From Oligoflexia bacterium (lineage in GTDB: Bacteria; Bdellovibrionota; Bacteriovoracia; Bacteriovoracales; Bacteriovoracaceae): DNA of 64,000 bases. Each line of letters opens with the position of its first letter. Position 1 is the first letter of the stretch. Under the pieces are notes generated by a model. That model was not told the origin of the DNA. It searched no databases and saw only the letters and a list, made by a program, of their open reading frames with translations. The translations under genes and the position numbers were made by a program. The DNA is taken from NCBI GenBank assembly GCA_024229115.1, contig JAAEST010000103.1, positions 186,001 to 250,000 on the forward strand, written 5' to 3'. Positions 34,854 through 44,608 of the stretch are shown here, piece by piece.

Positions 34854-36134
34854 ATGGGTATTTTACGTTCATTTAACATTGGTGTATCTGGTTTAAGTGC
34901 AACCGGGCAAGGTATGGGAGTTATCTCTGATAACATCGCTAACGCAGGTACAACAGGTTTCAAATCTTCAAGAGCGGAATTTCAAGATGTATTAGCAACA
35001 TCTCTTAAAGGGATTGATGGTGGTGACCAATTTGGTGCTGGTACAAAACTTGCTCACATTAAATCACTAATGACTCAAGGGGATATCTCTAGAACAGATA
35101 GTGTGACTGACCTTGCTGTTAATGGTGATGGTTTCTTTAGAGTAAAGGCGCCTTTTGGACCAGGTTTCACAAGAGATGGTTCAATGCACTTTGATAAGGA
35201 AGGAAGTCTTGTAAATGGTGATGGATATAAAGTTCAAGGATTCCAGGCCAATGAAGACGGAGAGATCACAAACCAATTAGGTGACATTCAGTTAGGAAGT
35301 ACGACAATTCCTGCTACAGCAACTGATGAAGTTAAACTAAATATGAACCTAGACTCAAGAGCTGAAGTACTTCAGTTCAACCCAGAAGACGCAGAAAATA
35401 CTTCAAACTTTAGTCACTCTGTAACTGTATATGACAATGTCGGTACGGCTAGACTTGTTACTCTATACTACAATAAAACAGCGAATAATAATTGGACTTA
35501 TCGTGCAATGGCTGATGGGAAAGATGTTGAAGGTGGTGAGCCTGGAAAACTAGTTGAGCAAGCTTCTGGTACTCTTGTTTTTAATGACAAAGGTGTTCTT
35601 CAAGAAGAACAAGTAGGAAGTAGTGCTTTTAACTTTAATAAAGGTGCAGCTCCAGGACAGAATATTAAATTTGACTTTGGTAAGTCTCTTACTGAAGGTG
35701 GAACTGGAATTGGAGCATCGACTCAGTATGGATCTGATTCAAATATCGCAAGAACAAATCAAGATGGTGCAAGTGCCGCTACACTAGCATCATTATCTTT
35801 CAATGACTCTGGTGTTCTAACAGCTGTTTATGATAACGGTGAATCAAGAGAAGTTGCTCAAATTGCTCTTGCTAAGTTTGAAAACAACGAAGCACTTTTC
35901 AAAGTTGGTAAAAACTTATTTAAAGAATCTAGAAGATCAGGACAACCAACAATGGGGAAACCTGGTGAATCTGGACGTGGAGAGGTTCTTTCTAAGTCAC
36001 TAGAACTTTCGAACGTGGATATCGCGAACGAGTTCGTAGGATTAATGCAGGCTCAGAGAAACTTCTCAGCGAACGCAAAAACTCTTCAAACTTCTGATCA
36101 AATGTTACAGGAAGTACTTAACATTAAAAGGTAA
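34854..36134 (+). CDS. flgE: Flagellar hook protein FlgE
   Basis: A 426-residue hook protein with N-terminal GVSGLSATGQGMGVISDNIANAGTTGFKSSR and the C-terminal helix NEFVGLMQAQRNFSANAKTLQTSDQMLQEVLN, together the axial-protein signature. The central domain matches hook rather than FlgG because of its length and LTLYYNKT/NNNWTYRA strands. An AGGAGGG ribosome site precedes it. It is the last gene of the cluster and is followed by a terminator. Confidence 0.95.
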   Translation: MGILRSFNIGVSGLSATGQGMGVISDNIANAGTTGFKSSRAEFQDVLATSLKGIDGGDQFGAGTKLAHIKSLMTQGDISRTDSVTDLAVNGDGFFRVKAPFGPGFTRDGSMHFDKEGSLVNGDGYKVQGFQANEDGEITNQLGDIQLGSTTIPATATDEVKLNMNLDSRAEVLQFNPEDAENTSNFSHSVTVYDNVGTARLVTLYYNKTANNNWTYRAMADGKDVEGGEPGKLVEQASGTLVFNDKGVLQEEQVGSSAFNFNKGAAPGQNIKFDFGKSLTEGGTGIGASTQYGSDSNIARTNQDGASAATLASLSFNDSGVLTAVYDNGESREVAQIALAKFENNEALFKVGKNLFKESRRSGQPTMGKPGESGRGEVLSKSLELSNVDIANEFVGLMQAQRNFSANAKTLQTSDQMLQEVLNIKR

Positions 36135-36191
36135 TCGCTAGGATGGTGATTGGACTCTGAAAAGAGTTAGATTAGGAGTAGAAAAGAAAAC

Positions 36192-36216
36192 CCCGCTTGC
36201 AGGCGGGTTTTTTTTT
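36192..36216 (+). terminator. Rho-independent terminator of the flagellar operon
   Basis: CCCGC/GCGGG (36192-36196 with 36203-36207), 6-nt loop, then nine T residues. It overlaps the 3' end of the converging protease gene, and A residues before the stem would give some function in the opposite direction too. Confidence 0.85.
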
Positions 36217-36874
36217 ATTGTCTATTATCAGGAACCCAGATGTGTCCCCAAGAATTGACCTTCATCATTCCTTCGACTCCCCAATGCATCATCCTTCCAT
36301 AAAGGTAAGCATCGTTCGTTGATTCGATCAATCCCTGATCGTTAAAAATAGATCCAAAATAATGTTCAGTATTTGCAGCTAAGTGAGATAGTTCATGAAG
36401 TATTGTTTGCTCCATATCTCTCATATCGCTTTTAAAAAATAACGGACAAAAGTGTATTTTGTTATAAGGCCTTCCAAAAAGGAAAAGGACATAGGCCTGG
36501 ACTCCACCGCCTCCTTGGCAATGTCTAACTGAAGCAGAAGAACATTGGTAGGTGTAACTACTCTTAACTTTTGCCTGCATCTTTCTAAGATTACTCGTTA
36601 ACCGAGAATGAAAAGTTGTATATGTTTGATTGTGACGAGAGTATCTCTTTGAAGGAATTCTCTTTTCTGGTTTAACTTTTTCATTCAAGATATTTCTTAA
36701 ATGATAATAAGGTATTCCTGTCGTTGGATCTAAAAGTTCAGCAAGTCTCTTTTTTACATTTAAGTGAGCCGCTGTAATTGTTTTCTTTTGCGAATTATTA
36801 CATCCTCTAAAGCTTAAGGCATGGGCGTTATAGACAACACCAATGGCCAACGCTAGCGCCAGCATCGTTTTCAT
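36215..36874 (-). CDS. Secreted M35-like (aspzincin) metalloprotease
   Basis: A 219-residue protein with a signal peptide (MKTMLALALAIGVVYNAHALS). The zinc motif HELSH (160-164) is followed by ESTNDAYLYG with D188 as the likely third ligand. HExxH plus a downstream T-x-D-x-x-Y(G) is the pattern of M35 deuterolysins and peptidyl-Lys metalloendopeptidases. Six cysteines, including C111, C119 and C143, suggest disulphides and export. It could degrade prey or host protein; this role is inferred. Ile/Gly residues usual in the family's GT-D motif differ, so activity needs proof. Confidence 0.7.
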   Translation of the reverse strand: MKTMLALALAIGVVYNAHALSFRGCNNSQKKTITAAHLNVKKRLAELLDPTTGIPYYHLRNILNEKVKPEKRIPSKRYSRHNQTYTTFHSRLTSNLRKMQAKVKSSYTYQCSSASVRHCQGGGGVQAYVLFLFGRPYNKIHFCPLFFKSDMRDMEQTILHELSHLAANTEHYFGSIFNDQGLIESTNDAYLYGRMMHWGVEGMMKVNSWGHIWVPDNRQ

Positions 36875-37091
36875 TTCTCTCTCCTCGTTTCTCCCAAAAC
36901 TCTCTCAAAGTTTTAAGTGGCTATTCCACCGTGAAATAGGGGCATTCGTCCATTAATATGAGGAAATGTCAGTATTTAAGGCACTTTCTCTCTAGTAATT
37001 TTAGAGACTTAACTATTAATCGGCTGTAAGAATTACATCTTAATTATTTAATAATGACGCTATGCGAAGGGGGTGGTATATCAATACTATT

Positions 37092-38153
37092 ATGAAAAAA
37101 CTCGCTCTTACTATACTCATTATTCTTAACTTCAGTTCACAAGCAGTTGAAGTCTTCTTTGATAAAGAAAGAATAAGTAACTTTGCCTGTACACTTTCTA
37201 AGTCGATTAAAAATTCTTATCCAGATAAGTCTCGTCGCAAGTTAAGAAAAGGAATTCTAAAAGTATTGAGAGAAGAAATAAATCCATGGGTTGATTCATA
37301 TCCAATTCCCGCAGGTGTCTCCTTTCCAAAGTATTTAGAAAGAATTACTGGGATACCTGGTTTTCCTATGGATAGGTCAGAGTACTATCTTCAAAATGCA
37401 TTCATTCTCTACGGAAATCCTGAATTAAAATTGAAAGAACCTACAGAAAATTATTTTGCTTCTTTCATTCACTTAGCCAGAAAAAGGCAGATCGATTATT
37501 TAAATGGAGATGCTCCAAGATTTAACCTTAGAAATGAATCTGATCTTCTTGAGCAGATAGAGAGTAATCTCCATAATGTAGAAAATAATTCATTTAATAT
37601 TAATGATGAGAATGGAAAGCCAATTCAACAAAAAGGTGAATTTAAGAAAGAGAAGCATCGTTATACTTTGGCCATTGGTAATCCAGGGCATAAGACTTAT
37701 GATCAATTTGTTCTAGAATCTCAAAGGCATAATCATTTTTCTTCACCATTATTTATGTGGTTACTTAAACAAGAAGATTATTCAATTTCTCCTGAAGTCC
37801 TATTTGAAAAAGCACTAGAGATATATGGAGATCCTTTGGTCGCCATCGGAGTTATTCCATGGGTATTTAGTGGTGATGCTCTTACAGTTAATCGTGGAAC
37901 TTCTTCAGTTGTTTCTCATAAAATGGAAAGAATTGTAGAAGGCAATGATATCCCCGGTTATCAGTATCATTTTTGGGGATACCTTACTCAAGGAATTATA
38001 GGAAATAGGATTAGAGTAGGACTTCTCGCTTGGGTTTACGAAAAGTTATATCAAAAAGATATTCCAGATTGGAAGGTCGATGTTCTTTCATTGAAAATAG
38101 GAAAAACAGTTAGAAAGTACTTAAAAAAGAAAGGTCATAAGGACTGTCAGTAA
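37092..38153 (+). CDS. Exported protein of unknown function
   Basis: An in-frame ATG at 37062 would add ten residues, but the signal peptide MKKLALTILIILNFSSQA begins at 37092, so I prefer that start; neither has a good ribosome site. The mature protein is mainly helical, with NPWVDSYPIPAGVSFPKYLERI near the N-terminus and IGVIPWVFSGDALTVNRGTSS in the C-terminal half. I recognise no family. A second exported protein follows 12 bp later and is likely co-transcribed. Confidence 0.75.
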   Translation: MKKLALTILIILNFSSQAVEVFFDKERISNFACTLSKSIKNSYPDKSRRKLRKGILKVLREEINPWVDSYPIPAGVSFPKYLERITGIPGFPMDRSEYYLQNAFILYGNPELKLKEPTENYFASFIHLARKRQIDYLNGDAPRFNLRNESDLLEQIESNLHNVENNSFNINDENGKPIQQKGEFKKEKHRYTLAIGNPGHKTYDQFVLESQRHNHFSSPLFMWLLKQEDYSISPEVLFEKALEIYGDPLVAIGVIPWVFSGDALTVNRGTSSVVSHKMERIVEGNDIPGYQYHFWGYLTQGIIGNRIRVGLLAWVYEKLYQKDIPDWKVDVLSLKIGKTVRKYLKKKGHKDCQ

Positions 38154-38165
38154 AATAGGAAAAAT

Positions 38166-38768
38166 ATGAAATTTATAAAGATAATATTTTTTCTTTTTTT
38201 TGCAACAAATGTTGCACATGCAAAGTTTCAAAAAATCGAAGTACTGGCCCCTGAAATTACTGAAGCTCAAAGATTAGTAGAAATCAAGAATAAGCTTCAT
38301 CAAATTAGAAAAGAAAGAAGAAAGGGAATTAAGACTGATGAGAAAGCGAAAGCTTTCGAGCAATCTACTTTAAAAATTGCAGATGAGTTAGAGCTTATTG
38401 CAAAGAATGGATGTGAATGCCAATTTATTAAAGACGAAAATGCAATTAAAAGTCAGGCCCTGACTATGGCAGCCGCTATTTATGGAATTTTGGCCAAAGA
38501 TACGAATAGTGTCTTTTTAGGAAAGAAAAGCTTTAAGGCCTTAGAGAAGGCGAGAGAATTAGACCCTGAAAATTTAGATGCTTTAAAAGGTCAGGCCATT
38601 GCTCTAAATATGATATTGAAAAAGAACTGGGCCCTTCAAAAAATAGTTTCCTTAGCTATTGGAGTAAATTTAAAAGATGCTTGTAAAGAGCTCGTCGATT
38701 TATTAAGGGATCATCCTGAAAGAAAAGACCTCCAAGATCTCGCTAACCAGCTAGAAAAGAATCTTTAA
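38166..38768 (+). CDS. Exported helical (TPR-like) protein, unknown
   Basis: A 200-residue protein with a clear signal peptide (MKFIKIIFFLFFATNVAHA). Residues 95-195 look like two to three TPR-like helix pairs (SFKALEKARELDPENLDALKGQAIALN). Two cysteines (CEC) at about 82-84 are the only ones in the N-terminal half. It probably forms a scaffold in the periplasm with the preceding gene product. No family recognised. Confidence 0.7.
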   Translation: MKFIKIIFFLFFATNVAHAKFQKIEVLAPEITEAQRLVEIKNKLHQIRKERRKGIKTDEKAKAFEQSTLKIADELELIAKNGCECQFIKDENAIKSQALTMAAAIYGILAKDTNSVFLGKKSFKALEKARELDPENLDALKGQAIALNMILKKNWALQKIVSLAIGVNLKDACKELVDLLRDHPERKDLQDLANQLEKNL

Positions 38769-38898
38769 GAAAGATCAATTGTCAGCTTTTAGAAAACTTT
38801 CGACTTGCTGAATGTTAAAAGCTTGTGATTTCTAATTCTGGCCCTTCTTTCCATTATCTTACTGTTCTAGACTGATTCAAACCTCTACAAGGAGCTCT

Positions 38899-39378
38899 AT
38901 GAATCTTTCTAAATCCTTAATACTCTTATTTGCTTTAATTCTTATCACCCAAGCAAAGGCCACTGAAGTGGTTAAGCACTATCAAATTCCAGATAAGAAA
39001 TATATTTTTGTCACCAAAGCAGTTTGGGATGATTTTGATATTTTTCTACTGAAGACTAAGAATCATGTGACTCATCAGCTAGTTTGTGGAAATAATCCTT
39101 TTGATGATCAAAGAATGAGTCGAATAAAGTATTACAATTTCTATAATACTCATGTCTCGGATTTTTTTTTAGCTCACGGTGCTTGTGCTGAATTATTTAA
39201 CTATCTTAAGACAACATTTGAAGGAATAAGCGAAGATCATCCAATAGGGATTGAATTGGATATTAAGAATTCAAAAGTATTAACAATAGTGCTTCCGGAT
39301 ATAAATCCTTATGATGATGGATTTAAGAATCTCCATCCTGACCAATCGCCTCAACTGGGCATGCTTCCAAAGCATTAA
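38899..39378 (+). CDS. Small exported protein, unknown
   Basis: A 159-residue protein with an AAGGAG ribosome site and a signal peptide (MNLSKSLILLFALILITQAKA). The remainder is a mixed alpha/beta sequence with two cysteines (in LVCGNN and HGACAEL) that could pair. Its last 56 bases overlap the 3' end of the converging ferredoxin gene. No family recognised. Confidence 0.65.
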   Translation: MNLSKSLILLFALILITQAKATEVVKHYQIPDKKYIFVTKAVWDDFDIFLLKTKNHVTHQLVCGNNPFDDQRMSRIKYYNFYNTHVSDFFLAHGACAELFNYLKTTFEGISEDHPIGIELDIKNSKVLTIVLPDINPYDDGFKNLHPDQSPQLGMLPKH

Positions 39379-39559
39379 GACATTCTTGAAGTTCACTTTC
39401 ACTTGAGGGCTGCTTTTTTACAAAGGCATGCCCTTCAGTGTCTTCCATTTCAAAAAAATTAGGAGCTTCAGCTACGCAGGCATCACAAGCTATACATTGA
39501 TCATCAACATAAAACTTGCCGTCAACGTTGAGCTCCCATTTTGCAGATTTATCGGCCAT
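39323..39559 (-). CDS. Ferredoxin, single [4Fe-4S] type
   Basis: A 78-residue protein with C22-x-x-C25-x-x-C28 and a distal C67-P, the ligands of one [4Fe-4S] cluster. An acidic surface follows (FFEMEDTEGH), and C60 is a possible extra cysteine. It is a small cytosolic electron carrier. It starts 2 bp after the ppiD-like stop codon and is likely its co-transcript. The partner enzyme is not in the window. Confidence 0.85.
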   Translation of the reverse strand: MADKSAKWELNVDGKFYVDDQCIACDACVAEAPNFFEMEDTEGHAFVKKQPSSESELQECLNALEACPVEAIGQDGDS

Positions 39560-39561
39560 GA

Positions 39562-41052
39562 TTATTGAATAAGGTTGTCGTAAACTCTAACCTTTGTTCC
39601 TTCTCTTGTTTGACTGATTATTGAGCGACTTAGTTTATTACCAAGACCGTTTCTAAGAAGCTTCATTTCGTTCTTTGTATCAGACTTTTCAGAATTAGTA
39701 TTTACGCCACTTACATTAAGAACATAAGTTGCTTTAAGTCCTTCTTCAAAGATATGAACTTGTCCTTTTGAAGTGCTCTTAAAAATTCCTTGTACTTTTG
39801 GATCATCAAGACCGATTGAACCTTTTGTTCCTTCAAAACGATTAATCTCGTGCTTTTCATCAATCTTCAGATTGTACTTCTTAACAAGGCTTGATTTCTT
39901 TGTCAGATTACCACTCTTTAGTCTTGCTTTAATTTCGTCTTGAGCTTTTGCTACTAGTTTCTCAAAGTCACCAGTCTTCTCATTTTGGATCAGCTCTTTC
40001 GCTAACTTATTTTTGAAGTCGTCAAATTTCGCTTCCTTACCTTTTGTTCTTTTTTCAAGATAAATAAGGTGAAAACCAAATTGAGTCTTGATTGGTCCAG
40101 AAATTGAACCAACTTTCATATCTTCAAAAACTGCTTTATCAAACTCTGGAACCATTCTTCCCTTTTGGAAAGTCCCTAGTGCTCCACCTTTACCTTTTCC
40201 AGACGGGTCTTCTGTATACTTATTAGCTAAACTTTTGAAGTTCTTCGTGTTTACTTCTTTTGCATATTTTTGAATCATTTCTTGGGCCTTTGCTTCGCCC
40301 TTATCATTTGTCATAACAAGAATATGACTAGCTGTAACAGTAGCTGGAACATCTAAGCTTAGTTTACGGTCATTAAAAAGACTTTGAACTCTTGCCTTAT
40401 TCTGATCTTTAGCAAGAAACTCTCTAATTTCTTTATTTGAAACGCTGATTTGTGTTCTTAGATTATCCTTATCAAGCTGCACTGAAGTCGCCGTAAGTTT
40501 CTTCGCTTTAAAATTTTCAATGGCCTTTACATATGAGTTTGAAATTGAAACCTGAGAAAGAAGTTGTTGTGAGATTCTTCCTTGTTCTTGGTTGAAAATG
40601 TCATCTTCAAAATCTTTTGGAGTAATTGAATTCGCTTGAAGTAAACCTTTATATCTTTCAATATCGAACTTTCCATTAGTCTTAAAGTAATCAAAGTTCT
40701 TAATTTCTTTTTTAACTCTTTCACTTCCTGGAAGAATATCTAGATCTTCACCAATTCCGAGAAGGATCTTTCTCTCAACCAAAGCGTTGATAACATTCTC
40801 TTTAATTCTAAATTGTTTAATTTGAGCTTGATTTAGGTCTTTTCCACCCATAATTCTTTTGTAGAAGCTTAATTGGCGGTTATATTCCCCTTGGTACTCA
40901 CGAAACTTAATGGGAGTACTTCCAACTTTTGCCACAGTATCAGGTGTTCCTCTCATTGATTCATACCCTGTGAACATGAAACTCACTACGATCAACCCAA
41001 TAAAGAGAGTTAGAAAAATATTTGACGACTTTTTCTGAAAATTTCCTGACAT
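39562..41052 (-). CDS. ppiD: PpiD/SurA-type membrane-anchored peptidyl-prolyl isomerase
   Basis: A 496-residue protein with one N-terminal membrane helix (IFLTLFIGLIVVSFMFTG), a SurA-like N-domain with YNRQLSFYKRI (about 50-180), and a parvulin domain at about 235-345 (ASHILVMTND ... GALGTFQKGRMVPEFDKAVF ... QFGFHLIYLEKR). Anchored parvulins of this shape chaperone proteins leaving the Sec channel. E. coli PpiD has an inactive parvulin; here the domain looks intact. The divergent mreC operon lies upstream. Confidence 0.85.
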   Translation of the reverse strand: MSGNFQKKSSNIFLTLFIGLIVVSFMFTGYESMRGTPDTVAKVGSTPIKFREYQGEYNRQLSFYKRIMGGKDLNQAQIKQFRIKENVINALVERKILLGIGEDLDILPGSERVKKEIKNFDYFKTNGKFDIERYKGLLQANSITPKDFEDDIFNQEQGRISQQLLSQVSISNSYVKAIENFKAKKLTATSVQLDKDNLRTQISVSNKEIREFLAKDQNKARVQSLFNDRKLSLDVPATVTASHILVMTNDKGEAKAQEMIQKYAKEVNTKNFKSLANKYTEDPSGKGKGGALGTFQKGRMVPEFDKAVFEDMKVGSISGPIKTQFGFHLIYLEKRTKGKEAKFDDFKNKLAKELIQNEKTGDFEKLVAKAQDEIKARLKSGNLTKKSSLVKKYNLKIDEKHEINRFEGTKGSIGLDDPKVQGIFKSTSKGQVHIFEEGLKATYVLNVSGVNTNSEKSDTKNEMKLLRNGLGNKLSRSIISQTREGTKVRVYDNLIQ

Positions 41053-41184
41053 GACTTTTATCCTTTTATTTCACAAATACAGTAATCTTAGACTAAAATT
41101 AAGCTTTAAGATTATCATTCACAACTTATCAAAGGTAAAGTGTGAGTGAGTCTGTTTGGACATAGAGTCAATTAGGATGGATTC

Positions 41185-42075
41185 GTGAGTATTCTTGTAA
41201 ATGATAACCAAAAGCGCACAAGGCTCGTATTAAATATTGCAGTATTACTACTCGCATTAATTAGGTTCGCGAGCAAAGATATGACCCTGCAAAAAACCAG
41301 CTTCTTTGAGAATGTAGTGATTGATATCGTTGCACCGATTCAAAAGAGTGTTACAACTGTCCATTCGAAAGTCACAGGATTCTTCCAAAACTATGTGGCC
41401 AATGTTGATGCAAGTCGAAAAAATATTGTTTATCAGAAACAGATAGCAGACCTTAAAGGTCAGCTTTTTGAACTTGATGAAGTCCTAAGGGAAAACCAGA
41501 GACTCAAAAACTTTTTACAATTTGGTAAGTCAATTCCTTATAAGCAGGTTTTGGCACAGGTCGTAGCTTGGGATTCGAATAGTGACAATAAAGTAATTAG
41601 AATTAATAAAGGTCTCGATCAAGGATTGAGACTTCAAGCACCTGTGATTACAGCTGAAGGATTAGTCGGCTATGTTTTTCGATTAACAAATGATTTTGCT
41701 GATATCATTACAGTTTTAGATCCTAATAATAGAGTCGATGGAATTATTCAAAGAGTTCGAACTCATGGAATTGTTGAGGGCTATTCAAAAGAAAGATCAA
41801 TTATGAAGTACGTAAGTCGTACGGAACCAATCATTCTCAATGATGTGGTTATTACCTCAGGTCTAGGAAATATTTATCCAAAAGGAATCAAAGTCGGGAC
41901 AGTTTCTCGAATTGAGCGCGAGAGTTATGGAATCACTCAGCACGTGGAAATTTTTCCTGCGGTAGATTTTAGCCGTCTTGAAGAAGTGGCTGTCTTAGTT
42001 GGGACAAAAAGTATTGAAAAAGAAAAGCAGTGGAATGCTCTAGAAAATATGGATGAAGAAGGGAGTAAAAGATGA
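41185..42075 (+). CDS. mreC: Rod shape-determining protein MreC
   Basis: A 296-residue protein (GTG start, TAGGATGG upstream). An N-terminal membrane helix (LNIAVLLLALIRFA) and a coiled coil (about 75-112) are followed by the beta-barrel domain with VLAQVVAWDSNSDNKVIRINKGLDQGL and the VITSGLGNIYPKGIKVGTV motif near the end. MreC scaffolds PBP2-RodA in the elongasome. It overlaps mreD by four bases. mreB is not found within the window. Confidence 0.93.
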   Translation: MSILVNDNQKRTRLVLNIAVLLLALIRFASKDMTLQKTSFFENVVIDIVAPIQKSVTTVHSKVTGFFQNYVANVDASRKNIVYQKQIADLKGQLFELDEVLRENQRLKNFLQFGKSIPYKQVLAQVVAWDSNSDNKVIRINKGLDQGLRLQAPVITAEGLVGYVFRLTNDFADIITVLDPNNRVDGIIQRVRTHGIVEGYSKERSIMKYVSRTEPIILNDVVITSGLGNIYPKGIKVGTVSRIERESYGITQHVEIFPAVDFSRLEEVAVLVGTKSIEKEKQWNALENMDEEGSKR

Positions 42076-42605
42076 GAAGTGATATTAAAGGAAACATCAG
42101 CTCGTTTATTATTACTCTCTTAATCCTTTTTGTTTTGGAGATTTTTTCAACAGCTCTCTTCCCATTATTTGGACTTTCCTCAATTAAAATACCATTTAAT
42201 ATTTTGATCGTCTTATTTCTTGGCTTTAAAATTAATTCACCATACTTGGCGTTCATGATTCTCTTTACTCAGTACTTTCATAGCTTCTTTAGTGTTGAAG
42301 GTTGGGAAATGGGAACAGTTGCGGGAATTCTGATTTGTCTTCTTATTAGTTATCTTAAAGATCTTCTTCACTTTAGTAGTGCGATTTTCACTATCATTGT
42401 GACTCAGATCTTCCAAGTCGTTTGGTTTCTTATTATCTCGGGACTTTATTATCTTAAATTCGATGGTTTTGAATATATCATTGAGAAGTTTTGGAGATTT
42501 ATTCCTGAAAGTATCATCATATCAATTCTTAGTCCTTTCTTCTTTTCACTCTTAGATAAGATTTGGAATGTTGGAGAGGGAGGAATGCTAGGAGATGAAG
42601 CTTAA
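42072..42605 (+). CDS. mreD: Rod shape-determining membrane protein MreD
   Basis: A 177-residue protein made almost wholly of five to six membrane helices, placed exactly between mreC and mrdA with overlaps on both sides (four bases and one base). MreD sequences are poorly conserved, so the call relies on size, hydrophobicity and the operon position. It would anchor MreC and PBP2 in the inner membrane. Confidence 0.85.
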   Translation: MRSDIKGNISSFIITLLILFVLEIFSTALFPLFGLSSIKIPFNILIVLFLGFKINSPYLAFMILFTQYFHSFFSVEGWEMGTVAGILICLLISYLKDLLHFSSAIFTIIVTQIFQVVWFLIISGLYYLKFDGFEYIIEKFWRFIPESIIISILSPFFFSLLDKIWNVGEGGMLGDEA

Positions 42606-44608
42606 TGTTTAGTGAAGACGATCTTGTCCGTCAGCATAAGCATAGAGCGGACATTATTGGAAATATCATCATCTTTTCATTCGTTATTATTTTAGCGAGA
42701 CTTTGGTATTTACAAATTTATCGAGGTGATCAATTTAGACTTTTCTCTCTAGAGAATAGTTTAAGAAAAGAGGTTATTAAAGCACCAAGGGGAATGATTT
42801 ATTCTCGTAATAATGAAATGCTTATCAATAATATTCCTCGCTTTGATGCCATTGTTATCCCGCAATATTTAAAGAATAAAAAAGCAACATTGAATAAGTT
42901 GGCTCAAATTCTGAGTATTGATATGGATGATATTAAAAAGATATTGAGAAAGAATCGCGGTCAAGCGAGATATCGTCCAATTATTATTAAGAAAAATATC
43001 TCATTAAAAGAAGTGGCAGTTATTGAAACTGAAAATAACAAAATGCCTGGAGTTGAAGTTCAAACATTTATCTCTCGAGAATATAGAGATAAAGAAATTG
43101 GGGCACACTTATTGGGTTATATCTCAGAGATCAGTCAGTCACAACTTCCAAGATATAGGAAGAGAGATAACTTTAGTTACAAACTTGGGGACTGGATCGG
43201 TCAGTCTGGAATTGAAGAAAAGTTTGATCTCTATCTTCGAGGAGAAGATGGTTTTGAGTTTGTTGAAGTTGATGCTAGAGGGAGAAGAAGAAGATTTGTT
43301 AAATCTAATGCTCTCTTTCAAGGAATCGAAAATAAAGTTTCTACACCTGGAAATAATATTCGTCTGACAGTGGATCGTGATCTTCAAATTGAAGCGTTTA
43401 AGGCCCTTGAAGGAAAAACTGGTTCTGTTGTCGGTGTCGATGTGAAGACTGGTGAAGTCCTCACTATGGTGAGTAACCCTGCTTTTGACCCAACTCAATT
43501 TTCTAAAGGATTAACCGCTGAATATTGGAATGAATTAAGAAATAATGAACTCAATCCTCTAAGGGATAGAGTTATTCAAGAACATTATTCTCCAGGTTCG
43601 ACCTTTAAAACTTTCACTGCCATAGCGGCCCTCGAAGAAAAAATCGTGACGGCTGATGAAGAGATGATGTGTCGAGGAACATTTAGACTTGGTCGAAGAA
43701 TTTTTCACGATTGGAAGAAGTCTGGACATGGGATGACAAATGTCTATAAGTCTTTAAAGCGTTCTGTCGACGTTTACTATTATAACATTGCTACCAAATT
43801 AGATATCGATGATTTGGCGAAGTACGCTAAGATGTTTGGCTTTGGTTCTAAAACTGGAATTACTCTCTCGCGTGAAACGAAAGGTCTTATTCCTACTAGA
43901 GAATGGAAAAGAAGGGCGAGAGGTGAAGAGTGGCAACTAGGTGAAACACTTAGTTGTGTTATTGGACAAAGTTATATTCTTGCTACTCCTCTTCAGCTAG
44001 CTCTCTCATATGCGGCTATTGCAAATAATGGAACTCTTTATAAGCCAATGCTTGTAAAAGAAATTTTTTCTAATACTGGTGAAATTGTAAAAGACTTTAA
44101 GCCTCAGAAGGTGGGAGAGATTGAAGTAAGTGAAGCAAGTTTGAAAGCGGTAAAAAAAGGTCTCTATCAAGTAGTGAATGAAAAAGGTGGTACAGCATGG
44201 TGGTACCGTGGACGTGGAATTCAGATGGCCGGAAAAACTGGAACGTCTCAGGTGAGAAGTATGACTTCGAAAGAGTTATTCGCGAAATGTACAGATATGC
44301 CATATAAAGATCGTCACCATGGTATTTTCGTGGCCTATGCTCCTTACGATGACCCAAAGATTGCTGTTGCTGCTGTGATTGAACATGGTTGTTCTGGATC
44401 TTCTTCAGCCGCTCCAGTAGTGAGAGATGTTATTACAAAATATATGAAGAAGTATCACCCGAATACTTATCAAAAGATTTATGAAAAAGAGAAGAAAGCT
44501 TATTTAGCTGAACTAAGAAAACAACAACGACTTAAGAAGCAAAAAGAGAGAGAGGAAGCACAAGCCTCCGAATCAACTCAATCTTCTGGGGATCAGGAAA
44601 GTGAATAG
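42605..44608 (+). CDS. mrdA: Penicillin-binding protein 2 (elongasome transpeptidase)
   Basis: A 667-residue class B PBP. After a short cytoplasmic tail come a membrane helix (IIGNIIIFSFVIILARLWYL), the pedestal domain with the RGMIYSRNNEML motif, and the transpeptidase domain with S332-T-F-K335, an S-x-D motif (RSVDVYYYN) and KTGTS (544-548). It crosslinks lateral-wall peptidoglycan with RodA. The C-terminal tail after about 620 is a Lys/Glu/Gln-rich extension. It overlaps rodA by eight bases. Confidence 0.95.
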   Translation: MFSEDDLVRQHKHRADIIGNIIIFSFVIILARLWYLQIYRGDQFRLFSLENSLRKEVIKAPRGMIYSRNNEMLINNIPRFDAIVIPQYLKNKKATLNKLAQILSIDMDDIKKILRKNRGQARYRPIIIKKNISLKEVAVIETENNKMPGVEVQTFISREYRDKEIGAHLLGYISEISQSQLPRYRKRDNFSYKLGDWIGQSGIEEKFDLYLRGEDGFEFVEVDARGRRRRFVKSNALFQGIENKVSTPGNNIRLTVDRDLQIEAFKALEGKTGSVVGVDVKTGEVLTMVSNPAFDPTQFSKGLTAEYWNELRNNELNPLRDRVIQEHYSPGSTFKTFTAIAALEEKIVTADEEMMCRGTFRLGRRIFHDWKKSGHGMTNVYKSLKRSVDVYYYNIATKLDIDDLAKYAKMFGFGSKTGITLSRETKGLIPTREWKRRARGEEWQLGETLSCVIGQSYILATPLQLALSYAAIANNGTLYKPMLVKEIFSNTGEIVKDFKPQKVGEIEVSEASLKAVKKGLYQVVNEKGGTAWWYRGRGIQMAGKTGTSQVRSMTSKELFAKCTDMPYKDRHHGIFVAYAPYDDPKIAVAAVIEHGCSGSSSAAPVVRDVITKYMKKYHPNTYQKIYEKEKKAYLAELRKQQRLKKQKEREEAQASESTQSSGDQESE

